DNA of 64,000 nucleotides from JABMMZ01 sp044341025 (GTDB lineage Bacteria; Bacteroidota; Bacteroidia; NS11-12g; UBA955). The position numbers and the translations under genes are program-made. Positions 43,621-50,805 of this stretch are shown here, in pieces (position 1 is the first letter of the stretch; the number at the start of each line of letters is the position of its first letter). The notes beneath the pieces are model-generated. The model was not told the origin of the DNA and ran no database searches. It was given only the letters and a program-made list of their open reading frames with translations. The stretch spans positions 220,554 through 284,553 of the forward strand of contig JBIISM010000003.1 in the NCBI GenBank assembly GCA_044341025.1, read 5' to 3'.

Positions 43621-43628
43621 CAAAAATA
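43621..43628 (-). promoter_or_regulatory. -7 promoter box of lipoprotein paralog A
   Basis: TATTTTTG on the minus strand (TAnnTTTG), 23 nt upstream of the ATG at 43597. Confidence 0.55.
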
Positions 43629-43683
43629 AGGCGGCAATGACAACAAAAAAAATTTAAGGCCTATTATTAATCAACACAAACAT

Positions 43684-44064
43684 CTACCAAGCGACGTCTT
43701 TGTACAGTAACTTAGTAAAAGTCCCGACTTTTTCACATTCCATTTCATTGCTGGTATTCCAATACACTTTCCAAAACGTATCTGGATAACCAGATTGGGT
43801 AACGATTTGCAAGGTGTCAGAGTTGTTTTTCCATTGCCATGTTCCACCCATAGTTCCATACATTCCACCAGCCTTTAAATCGTGAACAAAAGAGCTTCCT
43901 TGGCTATACCATTTTTTGGGCGTCAATATGCTTTTGTTGAGTGTTTTGGCAGGTACTACATTGCCGCCATTTGAGTCATCCGTTTTCTTGCTACAAGATG
44001 CGATAAAAAATACTAGACTGAAAAATAAGATTGAAATAAGTTTAATGGTAAAATTGTTCTTCAT
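43684..44064 (-). CDS. small lipoprotein, paralog B of a tandem pair
   Basis: 126 residues. Lipoprotein signal with lipobox FIASC (Cys near 24), a linker with DDSNGGN and the same domain as its neighbour: KKWYSQGSSFVHDLKAGGMY, TWQWKNNSDTLQIV, FWKVYWNTSNEMECEKVGTF, ending in Trp. The shared WxWKNNSDTLxIV core and matching order of motifs show a tandem duplication, old enough for the linkers and loops to have diverged. Function unknown, presumably in the periplasm or at the outer membrane. It has its own -7 box 13 nt upstream. Confidence 0.75.
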   Translation of the reverse strand: MKNNFTIKLISILFFSLVFFIASCSKKTDDSNGGNVVPAKTLNKSILTPKKWYSQGSSFVHDLKAGGMYGTMGGTWQWKNNSDTLQIVTQSGYPDTFWKVYWNTSNEMECEKVGTFTKLLYKDVAW

Positions 44065-44077
44065 AAATGTTTTTTAT

Positions 44078-44085
44078 CAAAGTTA
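44078..44085 (-). promoter_or_regulatory. -7 promoter box of lipoprotein paralog B
   Basis: TAACTTTG on the minus strand (TAnnTTTG), 13 nt upstream of the ATG at 44064. Confidence 0.6.
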
Positions 44086-44154
44086 GCCTTGAAAAATATA
44101 TATTTAAAAAAATTAGTTGAGTTGCTTAAATTATGAGTTAAAAGGTTCAATTTC

Positions 44155-44170
44155 ATCGTTTAATAACGAT
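44155..44170. repeat. 16-bp inverted repeat
   Basis: ATCGTT-TAAT-AACGAT, a perfect 6-bp inverted repeat about 70 bp upstream of the lipoprotein paralog B promoter. It could be an operator; nothing else supports this. Confidence 0.3.
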
Positions 44171-44270
44171 TCGTTTTGAAATAAATTAACGTTATAAATA
44201 AATTAGACAGCATTAAGTGTTTGTATACAATTGGAACCCGTTTCATTGGAATCGAACATAAGTTTAGCAC

Positions 44271-44300
44271 AAAAAAAGGCAGATTTTACAATCTGCCTTT
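44271..44300 (-). terminator. terminator of the ileS-to-TPR operon
   Basis: AAAGGCAGATT pairs with AATCTGCCTTT around a four-base loop, with a seven-T run on the minus strand, about 20 bp after the stop of the TPR gene. Confidence 0.88.
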
Positions 44301-44320
44301 GCTATAAATTTTAATCTAAA

Positions 44321-44974
44321 CTATCCAGGAAGTCTACTGATAGACTTTTCCATAATTTTAATTTGCTCAACAATCTCCTTTGATTTAGGGTTTAGCGCTT
44401 TTGCTTTTCTAAAATAAGCTTTGCCAGATTTATTCTGCTGTCTTTGAATTTCCAAAGAACACAATTGTAAATAAACACCCGCTAAGCTTTCTTTATCTGG
44501 AATACCCGCTTGAATAGCCGCTAGTAAATTTGCCCTGCCTTCTTTGGTTTTACCTTGACGCATTTGTATAAATCCCAATTGCATCAGATTGGTTCCTTGC
44601 ATATCGCCAGCCAAAGACGACTTAGTATTCATGCTTTTGCGGATATTCGATTCTGCAGTTGTCAAATCATTGGTTGCCATAGACATTGTACTTTGCAACA
44701 TATAGTAGGCTGAACGAATTGGTTTAACCAGCAAATTTGGGTATTTTATGTTTTTTATGTATGCCTGCGCCTGCTCAACATCACCATCTTCAACTGCATC
44801 CTTAACCAAACGCATGGTTCCAATCATATAATGAAGCACAACGGATACAAGCGCTAAAATGTATAAAATCCAAGCCAATATCACATCGGCAAACAAGTGA
44901 GAGAGTATACCTGCAACTAGCAATCCTAGTGCAAAAAACAATCTATAAAGTATGTATATTCTTAAAAGTTTCAT
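44321..44974 (-). CDS. membrane-anchored TPR-like protein
   Basis: 217 residues. Two adjacent hydrophobic helices at the N-terminus (YRLFFALGLLVAGILSHLFA and ILAWILYILALVSVVLHYMI) anchor a helical domain made of TPR-like repeats (for example LMQLGFIQMRQGKTKEGRAN, AGVYLQLCSLEIQRQ, GKAYFRKAKALNPKSKEI). A scaffold role is likely; the partner is unknown. It is the last gene of the operon, 5 bp after the TraB/GumN gene, followed by a strong terminator. Confidence 0.75.
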   Translation of the reverse strand: MKLLRIYILYRLFFALGLLVAGILSHLFADVILAWILYILALVSVVLHYMIGTMRLVKDAVEDGDVEQAQAYIKNIKYPNLLVKPIRSAYYMLQSTMSMATNDLTTAESNIRKSMNTKSSLAGDMQGTNLMQLGFIQMRQGKTKEGRANLLAAIQAGIPDKESLAGVYLQLCSLEIQRQQNKSGKAYFRKAKALNPKSKEIVEQIKIMEKSISRLPG

Positions 44975-44979
44975 TTTAT

Positions 44980-45855
44980 TTATTTATTAAATTTAATCAT
45001 TATTGGATCTAATTGGAATCCATTTTTTCTCAACAATTCTACCATGCCAAATTCGCCAGCGATGTGAGCTGCACCAACGGCAACAAAATATGATTTAGTG
45101 TGAATATTTCTTAGCAAATAATTTACCCAATTTTTATTTCTATTATCTAAAAGTACATCTTTTAAAAACAACATTTCAGGTGATGTTCTAAAGGATATTT
45201 CATAAATAGATTTTGATTCCTGGGAATCATAGGCCTTTAGTAAGTTTTTGAAATCTAATTTGGCTTGTTCGATATTCATTGCAAATTCCAACAACCATTT
45301 TACCTGTATACTGTCAGGAATATTATTTAAAAGACTGTCTTGAAATTGAGGTGATTCTAATCCATAAGATTCTTTGTTGTTGCGTTTAGCAAGCTCTGCC
45401 ACAATAAAATCTAATGGAATTGGTGAACATCCAATAACAGAATCAGATAAGTACATCTTAGCCAGCAATGATATAGGTGATCGTTTGTCAAGATTTACCA
45501 AAGAATCACCGAGTATTTTTTGGCAAATGCTGTCTAAAAGGGAAGTTTCATTCGGAGTTAAGAATGAAGATATTGGTTTTTCGCTGGCCTTCATTGATGC
45601 CTTCATCAAATAAACAAAAGTCGAAAAATCATTTAGATTCAACTCCATTGCCACCAAATCTACCGACTTAAAAGTGCTTACAAAATCGTCCGTAAAAATC
45701 TTGTCCTTGTCACAATACGCATGAATTGTGCCAAAAAGGTAGCTTGGTTTTGTCAATCCATTGCCGCTTATCTTCCATAATATCCCATCACTTTGTGCGC
45801 TAAGTAATGAATAAAATAGAATAAAAACCGCTAGAAATAATCCTCTAAGCTTCAT
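44980..45855 (-). CDS. TraB/GumN family protein
   Basis: 291 residues from the ATG at 45855, which begins a signal peptide (MKLRGLFLAVFILFYSLLSA). A longer frame from 45912 would overlap lspA by 68 bp and hide the signal. The family markers are present: KPSYLFGTIHAYC near the N-terminus, a central VAMELNL, and the C-terminal VAVGAAHIAGEFGMVELLRK. TraB/GumN (PrgY/TIKI) proteins are thought to be metal-dependent proteases with the GTIH and AAHxxG motifs supplying ligands. The substrate is unknown. The start overlaps the lspA end by 11 bp. Confidence 0.87.
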   Translation of the reverse strand: MKLRGLFLAVFILFYSLLSAQSDGILWKISGNGLTKPSYLFGTIHAYCDKDKIFTDDFVSTFKSVDLVAMELNLNDFSTFVYLMKASMKASEKPISSFLTPNETSLLDSICQKILGDSLVNLDKRSPISLLAKMYLSDSVIGCSPIPLDFIVAELAKRNNKESYGLESPQFQDSLLNNIPDSIQVKWLLEFAMNIEQAKLDFKNLLKAYDSQESKSIYEISFRTSPEMLFLKDVLLDNRNKNWVNYLLRNIHTKSYFVAVGAAHIAGEFGMVELLRKNGFQLDPIMIKFNK

Positions 45856-46549
45856 TTGAAATGTTAGATTCTTCAATATTGGCTTCATGCATAATTTCAG
45901 CAGGATTTTCATTGCTTACATGAAGATTAAAGAAACGTTTTTGAAAAATTATAATGGCTATAACTCCGGCACTAATTGCTGTGTCAGCTAAATTAAAAAC
46001 AGGGCTGAAAAACACAAATTCTTGACCAGGTTTTATAGGCGACCAAGATGGATAATGCGTTTCTACGATAGGAAAATATAACATATCAACCACCCAACCC
46101 AATAAATAACCTCCCTGATAATCATTCATGTCATGGTACCAAACGCCATAAAAAACACAATCGATAATGTTTCCCAAAGCGCCGCCTAAAATTAAAGCAA
46201 CACAAACTAAGAAAAATGTGTTGGCTTGTTTTTTAATATGAGATATTAAATACCAAAATCCAAAAACAGCAACACCAAGTCTTAATATTGATAGGGCATA
46301 TTTTCCTTTTACTCCAAAAAATTTCATACCGAAAGCCATTCCTTCATTTTCTGTAAAGTGAAGGAAAAACCAATCCTTAATCATTGTTCTTTCTGTATGC
46401 AAGATCATATTGTTCTTTACCCAATATTTGAAGTATTGATCAATAAATATTACAAAAAACAATACCAGAAATGGCAAAGCCCATTTCACAACAGATGTTT
46501 TAACCTGCTCAGAAGCCAATGAAGTATTTTCGATTCCCTCGCTCATCAA
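45845..46549 (-). CDS. lspA: lipoprotein signal peptidase (signal peptidase II)
   Basis: 234 residues with four hydrophobic helices. LspA cuts the signal peptide of prolipoproteins just before the lipidated Cys; many such substrates are encoded in this window. The two catalytic aspartates are in LGGALGNIIDCVFYG and FNLADTAISAG, and the conserved FTENEGMAFG (usually xxNxGxAFG) is present. It is longer than the ~165 residues of E. coli LspA because of an extra loop between helices 3 and 4 and a longer tail, as seen in other Bacteroidota. It is the third gene of the ileS operon, 9 bp after the DksA-like gene. Confidence 0.94.
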   Translation of the reverse strand: MMSEGIENTSLASEQVKTSVVKWALPFLVLFFVIFIDQYFKYWVKNNMILHTERTMIKDWFFLHFTENEGMAFGMKFFGVKGKYALSILRLGVAVFGFWYLISHIKKQANTFFLVCVALILGGALGNIIDCVFYGVWYHDMNDYQGGYLLGWVVDMLYFPIVETHYPSWSPIKPGQEFVFFSPVFNLADTAISAGVIAIIIFQKRFFNLHVSNENPAEIMHEANIEESNISNEA

Positions 46550-46558
46550 AATACTTGC

Positions 46559-46960
46559 CTATTTGTATTGATTTAATTTTGCTTCCATACTTAAGGTCGC
46601 ATGAGGCACTGCCATTAATCTTTCCTTTTGGATTAATTTACCAGTTACTCTACAAACTCCATAAGTTTTATTTTCAATTCTAATCAATGCAGCTTCCAAA
46701 TTGTCTATAAACTTCTTTTGTCTAGCGGCCAATTGGTTTAAGTTCTCTTTTTCAAAAGTACTAGCACCATCATCTAGAGTTAAGTATTGGTTTGAGGTAG
46801 TTTCATCCCCGTTTTCATTTGGATTTTGCAATGATTTTTGCATTTTTCCAAATTCACTTTTCGCGATTTCTAATTTAGACAAAATTAATTGTTTAAATTC
46901 TAGAAGATCAGCGTCGCTGTAGCGTGTTTTTTCCTTTCCTTCAATTTTTTTCTTAGCCAT
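46559..46960 (-). CDS. DksA/TraR-like protein with degenerate zinc finger
   Basis: 133 residues. An N-terminal coiled-coil pair of helices is followed by the C-terminal motif GVCRVTGKLIQKERLMAVPH. In DksA this region has four cysteines that bind zinc; here only one Cys remains (Thr replaces the second and the last pair reads Leu-Ser-Met-Glu). This Cys-poor form is usual in Bacteroidota and is likely still a transcription-associated protein that enters the RNA-polymerase secondary channel, but that is inference. It overlaps the ileS stop by 8 bp. Gene order ileS-dksA-like-lspA is typical of the phylum. Confidence 0.87.
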   Translation of the reverse strand: MAKKKIEGKEKTRYSDADLLEFKQLILSKLEIAKSEFGKMQKSLQNPNENGDETTSNQYLTLDDGASTFEKENLNQLAARQKKFIDNLEAALIRIENKTYGVCRVTGKLIQKERLMAVPHATLSMEAKLNQYK

Positions 46961-49900
46961 TTTTATCTAGTTGTATGATACAATTTACTCCTTCAATTCC
47001 AATTTCAGTGCCATTTTGCAAACCTTTTAATTGAATTAAATCATCTGCTAAAATTTCGCTGCAAATATACAATTTAAAATCAAGTATAGCACCCCATGTT
47101 GTTTCATCTGTTTCAACGCTAACCAATATCCTATCCGTTACGTCTAATCCAGAATCCTTTCTTAAATTTTGTAAGCGGTTTACAAATTCTCTAGCTATGC
47201 CCTCTTTTCTTAGTTCATCGCTTATTGTTATTTCTAACGCAACGGTTAATGCACCGTGGGTATTTACCAGCCAACCCGGTATGTCTTGTGCGGTTATTTC
47301 AACATCTTCAATAATTAATTCAAAGCTTATTGACCCAAGATCCAATACAAACTTGCCATCTTTTTCAATGGCTCTAATATCGTCCTGCTTCATTTTTGAA
47401 ACTGCAGCGCTTAGCAATTTCATATTGCTGCCAATTTTTGGTCCTAAAGCTTTAAAGTTCAACTTTATTCCTTTAACTATCACTTCATTTTCAGCGCCTA
47501 AATACTCTAATTCTTTAACATTCACTTCTGACAATATTAAGTCTTTAATGTGATCTAAACGTTTTTTAAATGCCTCATCTAACACAGGAACCATAATTTT
47601 CTGCAACGGTTGTCTAACCCTTATATTATGCTTCTTTCTCAAACCTAAAACCATGCTGCTTAAATCTTGAGCCAATTGCATTGTTTTTTCCAGTTCAATA
47701 TCTATGAGTTTATCTTTACACTCCGGAAACAAACTTAAATGCACCGATGAAAGTTCAGTTTCTGATTTTAGGCTCTTATGCAACCATTCTGAGAAGAATG
47801 GAGCAAATGGACTCATCAGTTTGTTTACGCTAACCAAACAAGTGTATAAAGTATCATACGCCGATTGTTTGTCTTCATTCATCTCCCCTTTCCAAAAACG
47901 TCTTCTCGATAAGCGAATATACCAATTGCTTAAATCATCGCACACAAAAGTCTCTATTGCCCTTGCGGCAGGTGTAGGGTCATAAGCATTCATGCATTCA
48001 GAAACAGTTTTTATCAAAGTGTTCAATTTTGATAAAATCCAATTATCCAATTCACTTAAATTATTGATTTGCTCTGAACGTACAGCATTGTATTCATATT
48101 GATCAATATTGGCATATATGGCAAAGAATGAATACGTGTTGTAAAGTGTACCAAAAAACTTCCTTTGGGTCTCAGCTATGCCTTCTAAATCAAATTTTAA
48201 ATTATCCCATGGATCAGAATTGGTAATCATATACCATCGGGTGCTGTCTGAGCCATATTTATTGATCGTGGTAAAAGGATCAATGGCATTGCCAAGACGT
48301 TTGCTCATCTTATTGCCATTCTTATCTAATACCAAGCCATTTGCAATAACATTCTTGTAAGCAACCGAATCAAACAACATGGCGGCAATTGTGTGCAATG
48401 TAAAGAACCAACCTCTCGTCTGGTCGACGCCCTCAGCAATAAAATCTGCCGGAAAATTTTCGGACCATTTATCTTTATTTGCCAATCCCCATTGCGCATA
48501 AGGCATTGCACCACTATCAAACCAAACATCAATTAAATCGCTCTCGCGTTTCATTGGTTTTCCAGAATCAGAAACTAAAATAATTTCATCTACAAAGGGC
48601 TTGTGAAGATCCGGTACTTCAGATATCGATTGATTTAAATTCAGTTGCTCATTTGCTTTTTGTATTTCAGCCCTAAATTCTTCTACCGAACCAATACAAA
48701 TTTCTTCATCCCCCTCTTCTGTTCGCCATATTGGCAATGGGGTTCCCCAATATCTGCTGCGGCTTAAATTCCAATCGACTAAATTTTCCAACCAATTTCC
48801 GAATCTGCCTTCGCCAGTTGACTGCGGTTTCCAGTTTATTGTTTTATTCAACTCAACCAATTTATCTTTAACAGCAGTTGTTTTTACAAACCAACTTTCT
48901 AAAGGATAGTATAAAATTGGTTTGTCTGTTCTCCAACAATGAGGATAGGTGTGCTCATATTTCTCCTTTTTGAATAACTTATCTTCATTTTGAAGCTTTA
49001 GAACTATTCTCTCATCAACATTCAAATAACTTAACTTGCTGGTATCTTTTATAAAACCTTGTAATTTGTCTTTTTGAATTTCCAATTCAATTGCCTTTTC
49101 GGCTTCGTTTAGATAATCTTCTTTTACGTACTCTTCACCATAAAGAAACAAACCATCATTCACGCCTGACAAAAATTTTCCTCTTTTATCTACCAAGGTT
49201 AATGACCCTACGCCATTTTGTTTGGCAACTCTATAGTCATCAGCGCCAAAACTAGGTGCTATATGTACTATTCCAGTGCCATCTTCGGTAGTTACAAAAT
49301 CACCGATTAAAACTTTAAAAGCATCCCCTTCAATTAGATCTCTGGTATTGGCTTCAAATGGCAACAATTGCTCGTAAGTTAAACCCGCTAATTCTGAACC
49401 TTTAACGTTACCAAGAATTTTATAAGGCAAGATCTTATCTCCGGCTTTATAATCTTCAATTGCAAGATCTTTCCCCGCTGGATTAAAATGTTTGCCAATT
49501 AATGGTTCGGCCAAAACTATGTTGATGGTTTTGTGTGAATAGGCATTAACCGTTTGCATGCAAACATAATTTATATTTTTACCTACAGCCAAAGCGGTAT
49601 TGCTTGGTAAGGTCCATGGCGTCGTTGTCCAAGCTAAAAAACATAAAGCATCAAGATTAGAGGCATCAAGATTAAATAATTTTAATGCAAGAGCATGAGA
49701 ATCGCTTGTTAATCTGAATTGAGCAACAGCGGAAGTGTCTTTAACATTTTTATACGTTCCAGGTTGGTTAAGTTCATGCGATGACAAACCTGTTCCGGCA
49801 GCAGGGCTATATGGCTGAATCGTGTGGCCTTTGTATAAATAACCTTTTTGATGAATTTGTTTAAGCAGGTACCAAAGTGTTTCAATGTAACTTGTTTCGT

Positions 49901-50348
49901 AGGTTACATATGGAGTCTCCAAATCAACCCAATAACCCATTTTAACCGTTAACTCATCCCACTTATCTTTAAACTCCATGACATCCTTTCTGCATTCTGC
50001 ATTGTACTCAAGAACCGAAATTTTCTTGCCAATATCTTCTTTTGTAATGCCAAGTCGCTTTTCAACCTGCAACTCAATAGGAAGTCCGTGGGTATCCCAA
50101 CCACCTTTTCGTTCAACTCTAAAGCCTTGTAATGTTTTGTAACGACAAAATATATCTTTAATTGCACGGGACATTACGTGGTGAATACCCGGCATGCCAT
50201 TCGCACTAGGTGGTCCCTCATAGAACACAAAACGCTTTTCCATTGAGCGTGTATCAATACTCTTTTGAAAAGTTTTGTCACTCTCCCAATGGTTTAAAAC
50301 CTCAGCTTCTATCTCCGGCCAATTAACTTGTTTAAGGGTGCGGTACAT
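46953..50348 (-). CDS. ileS: isoleucyl-tRNA synthetase (eukaryote-like type)
   Basis: 1131 residues, longer than the ~940 of E. coli IleRS, as in the second IleRS type that is naturally less sensitive to mupirocin. The first signature reads GPPSANGMPGIHHVM (HIGH-equivalent around residues 54-58). The CP1 editing domain includes LAWTTTPWTLPSNTALAVG and DGTGIVHIAPSFGADDY. The second signature is NKMSKRLGN (around 678). The C-terminal domain extends well beyond. No zinc-binding Cys cluster was noted at the end. It is the first gene of an operon that continues with the DksA-like gene and lspA. Single -7 box 20 nt upstream. Confidence 0.96.
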   Translation of the reverse strand: MYRTLKQVNWPEIEAEVLNHWESDKTFQKSIDTRSMEKRFVFYEGPPSANGMPGIHHVMSRAIKDIFCRYKTLQGFRVERKGGWDTHGLPIELQVEKRLGITKEDIGKKISVLEYNAECRKDVMEFKDKWDELTVKMGYWVDLETPYVTYETSYIETLWYLLKQIHQKGYLYKGHTIQPYSPAAGTGLSSHELNQPGTYKNVKDTSAVAQFRLTSDSHALALKLFNLDASNLDALCFLAWTTTPWTLPSNTALAVGKNINYVCMQTVNAYSHKTINIVLAEPLIGKHFNPAGKDLAIEDYKAGDKILPYKILGNVKGSELAGLTYEQLLPFEANTRDLIEGDAFKVLIGDFVTTEDGTGIVHIAPSFGADDYRVAKQNGVGSLTLVDKRGKFLSGVNDGLFLYGEEYVKEDYLNEAEKAIELEIQKDKLQGFIKDTSKLSYLNVDERIVLKLQNEDKLFKKEKYEHTYPHCWRTDKPILYYPLESWFVKTTAVKDKLVELNKTINWKPQSTGEGRFGNWLENLVDWNLSRSRYWGTPLPIWRTEEGDEEICIGSVEEFRAEIQKANEQLNLNQSISEVPDLHKPFVDEIILVSDSGKPMKRESDLIDVWFDSGAMPYAQWGLANKDKWSENFPADFIAEGVDQTRGWFFTLHTIAAMLFDSVAYKNVIANGLVLDKNGNKMSKRLGNAIDPFTTINKYGSDSTRWYMITNSDPWDNLKFDLEGIAETQRKFFGTLYNTYSFFAIYANIDQYEYNAVRSEQINNLSELDNWILSKLNTLIKTVSECMNAYDPTPAARAIETFVCDDLSNWYIRLSRRRFWKGEMNEDKQSAYDTLYTCLVSVNKLMSPFAPFFSEWLHKSLKSETELSSVHLSLFPECKDKLIDIELEKTMQLAQDLSSMVLGLRKKHNIRVRQPLQKIMVPVLDEAFKKRLDHIKDLILSEVNVKELEYLGAENEVIVKGIKLNFKALGPKIGSNMKLLSAAVSKMKQDDIRAIEKDGKFVLDLGSISFELIIEDVEITAQDIPGWLVNTHGALTVALEITISDELRKEGIAREFVNRLQNLRKDSGLDVTDRILVSVETDETTWGAILDFKLYICSEILADDLIQLKGLQNGTEIGIEGVNCIIQLDKNG

Positions 50349-50368
50349 ACTTTACTTTCTAAAATGTG

Positions 50369-50376
50369 CAAAGGTA
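50369..50376 (-). promoter_or_regulatory. -7 promoter box of the ileS operon
   Basis: TACCTTTG on the minus strand (TAnnTTTG), 20 nt upstream of the ileS ATG. Confidence 0.6.
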
Positions 50377-50500
50377 AGCAAAAAAAATGGATTTTTGAAT
50401 AGTGTAAAAAAAGATAAGCTATTGATAATCAGATTAGTGCATATAAATATTGCCTAATAAATAAAGATTTACAACGAATCTAAATAGAGAATAATTAAGC

Positions 50501-50766
50501 TCAATAATTGTATTTATGTTTCCATCTATTGTTTAGAAAAGCCCGCATTTCATTTTCTCTAGCATTTTCTCCTGGTTCATAAAATTTTACACCTTGTATT
50601 GTGTCTGGTAAAAATTCCTGTTCAATAAAATTTCCCGAATGCTGGGAATATTTCCAGTTTCAATATAGCGTCTCAAGGGTGCTCCCTTGCCAGTTAAATG
50701 CTCTTGGCCAAAAAAATCTTTTAAAGAATGAGGTCTTACCCTTTCTGCCAATGGAATGTTTTGCAT
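50501..50766 (-). pseudogene. rarA: internally deleted rarA (replication-associated recombination protein A)
   Basis: From the ATG at 50766 the frame reads MQNIPLAERVRPHSLKDFFG, QEHLTGKGAPLRRYIETGNI, PSI, the N-terminus of RarA/MgsA just before the Walker A motif. It then breaks. In another frame the same strand continues HSGNFIEQEFLPDTIQGVKF, YEPGENARENEMRAFLNNRW, KHKYNY and a TGA at 50501-50503, which is the normal C-terminal end of RarA. So about 320 codons, with the whole ATPase core, are missing, and the two ends are joined out of frame near 50640. The -7 box is intact. An intact RarA is an AAA+ protein of ~425 residues acting at stalled replication forks. Confidence 0.85.
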
Positions 50767-50770
50767 TATG

Positions 50771-50778
50771 CAAAAATA
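50771..50778 (-). promoter_or_regulatory. surviving -7 promoter box of the rarA remnant
   Basis: TATTTTTG on the minus strand (TAnnTTTG), 4 nt from the ATG at 50766. The unmutated box suggests the deletion is recent. Confidence 0.6.
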
Positions 50779-50805
50779 ACCCAATTGATTGTATTTAAAT
50801 TTGAA

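Noticed and set aside
44155..44170. Inverted repeat as an attachment site or terminator
   Set aside because: Stem of only six pairs with A/T loop, no T run, no integrase or duplicated copy; kept only as a low-confidence repeat.
44235..44262. A T-loop-like GTTCGATTCC on the minus strand, suggesting a tRNA
   Set aside because: The flanking bases do not form the five-pair T stem, and no acceptor, D or anticodon arm can be built around it.
50587..50784. A 65-codon frame that looks like a small gene with a RarA-like start
   Set aside because: It is only the 5' piece of the deleted rarA; its last ~16 codons are out-of-frame reading of the rarA 3' end, so it is not an independent gene.
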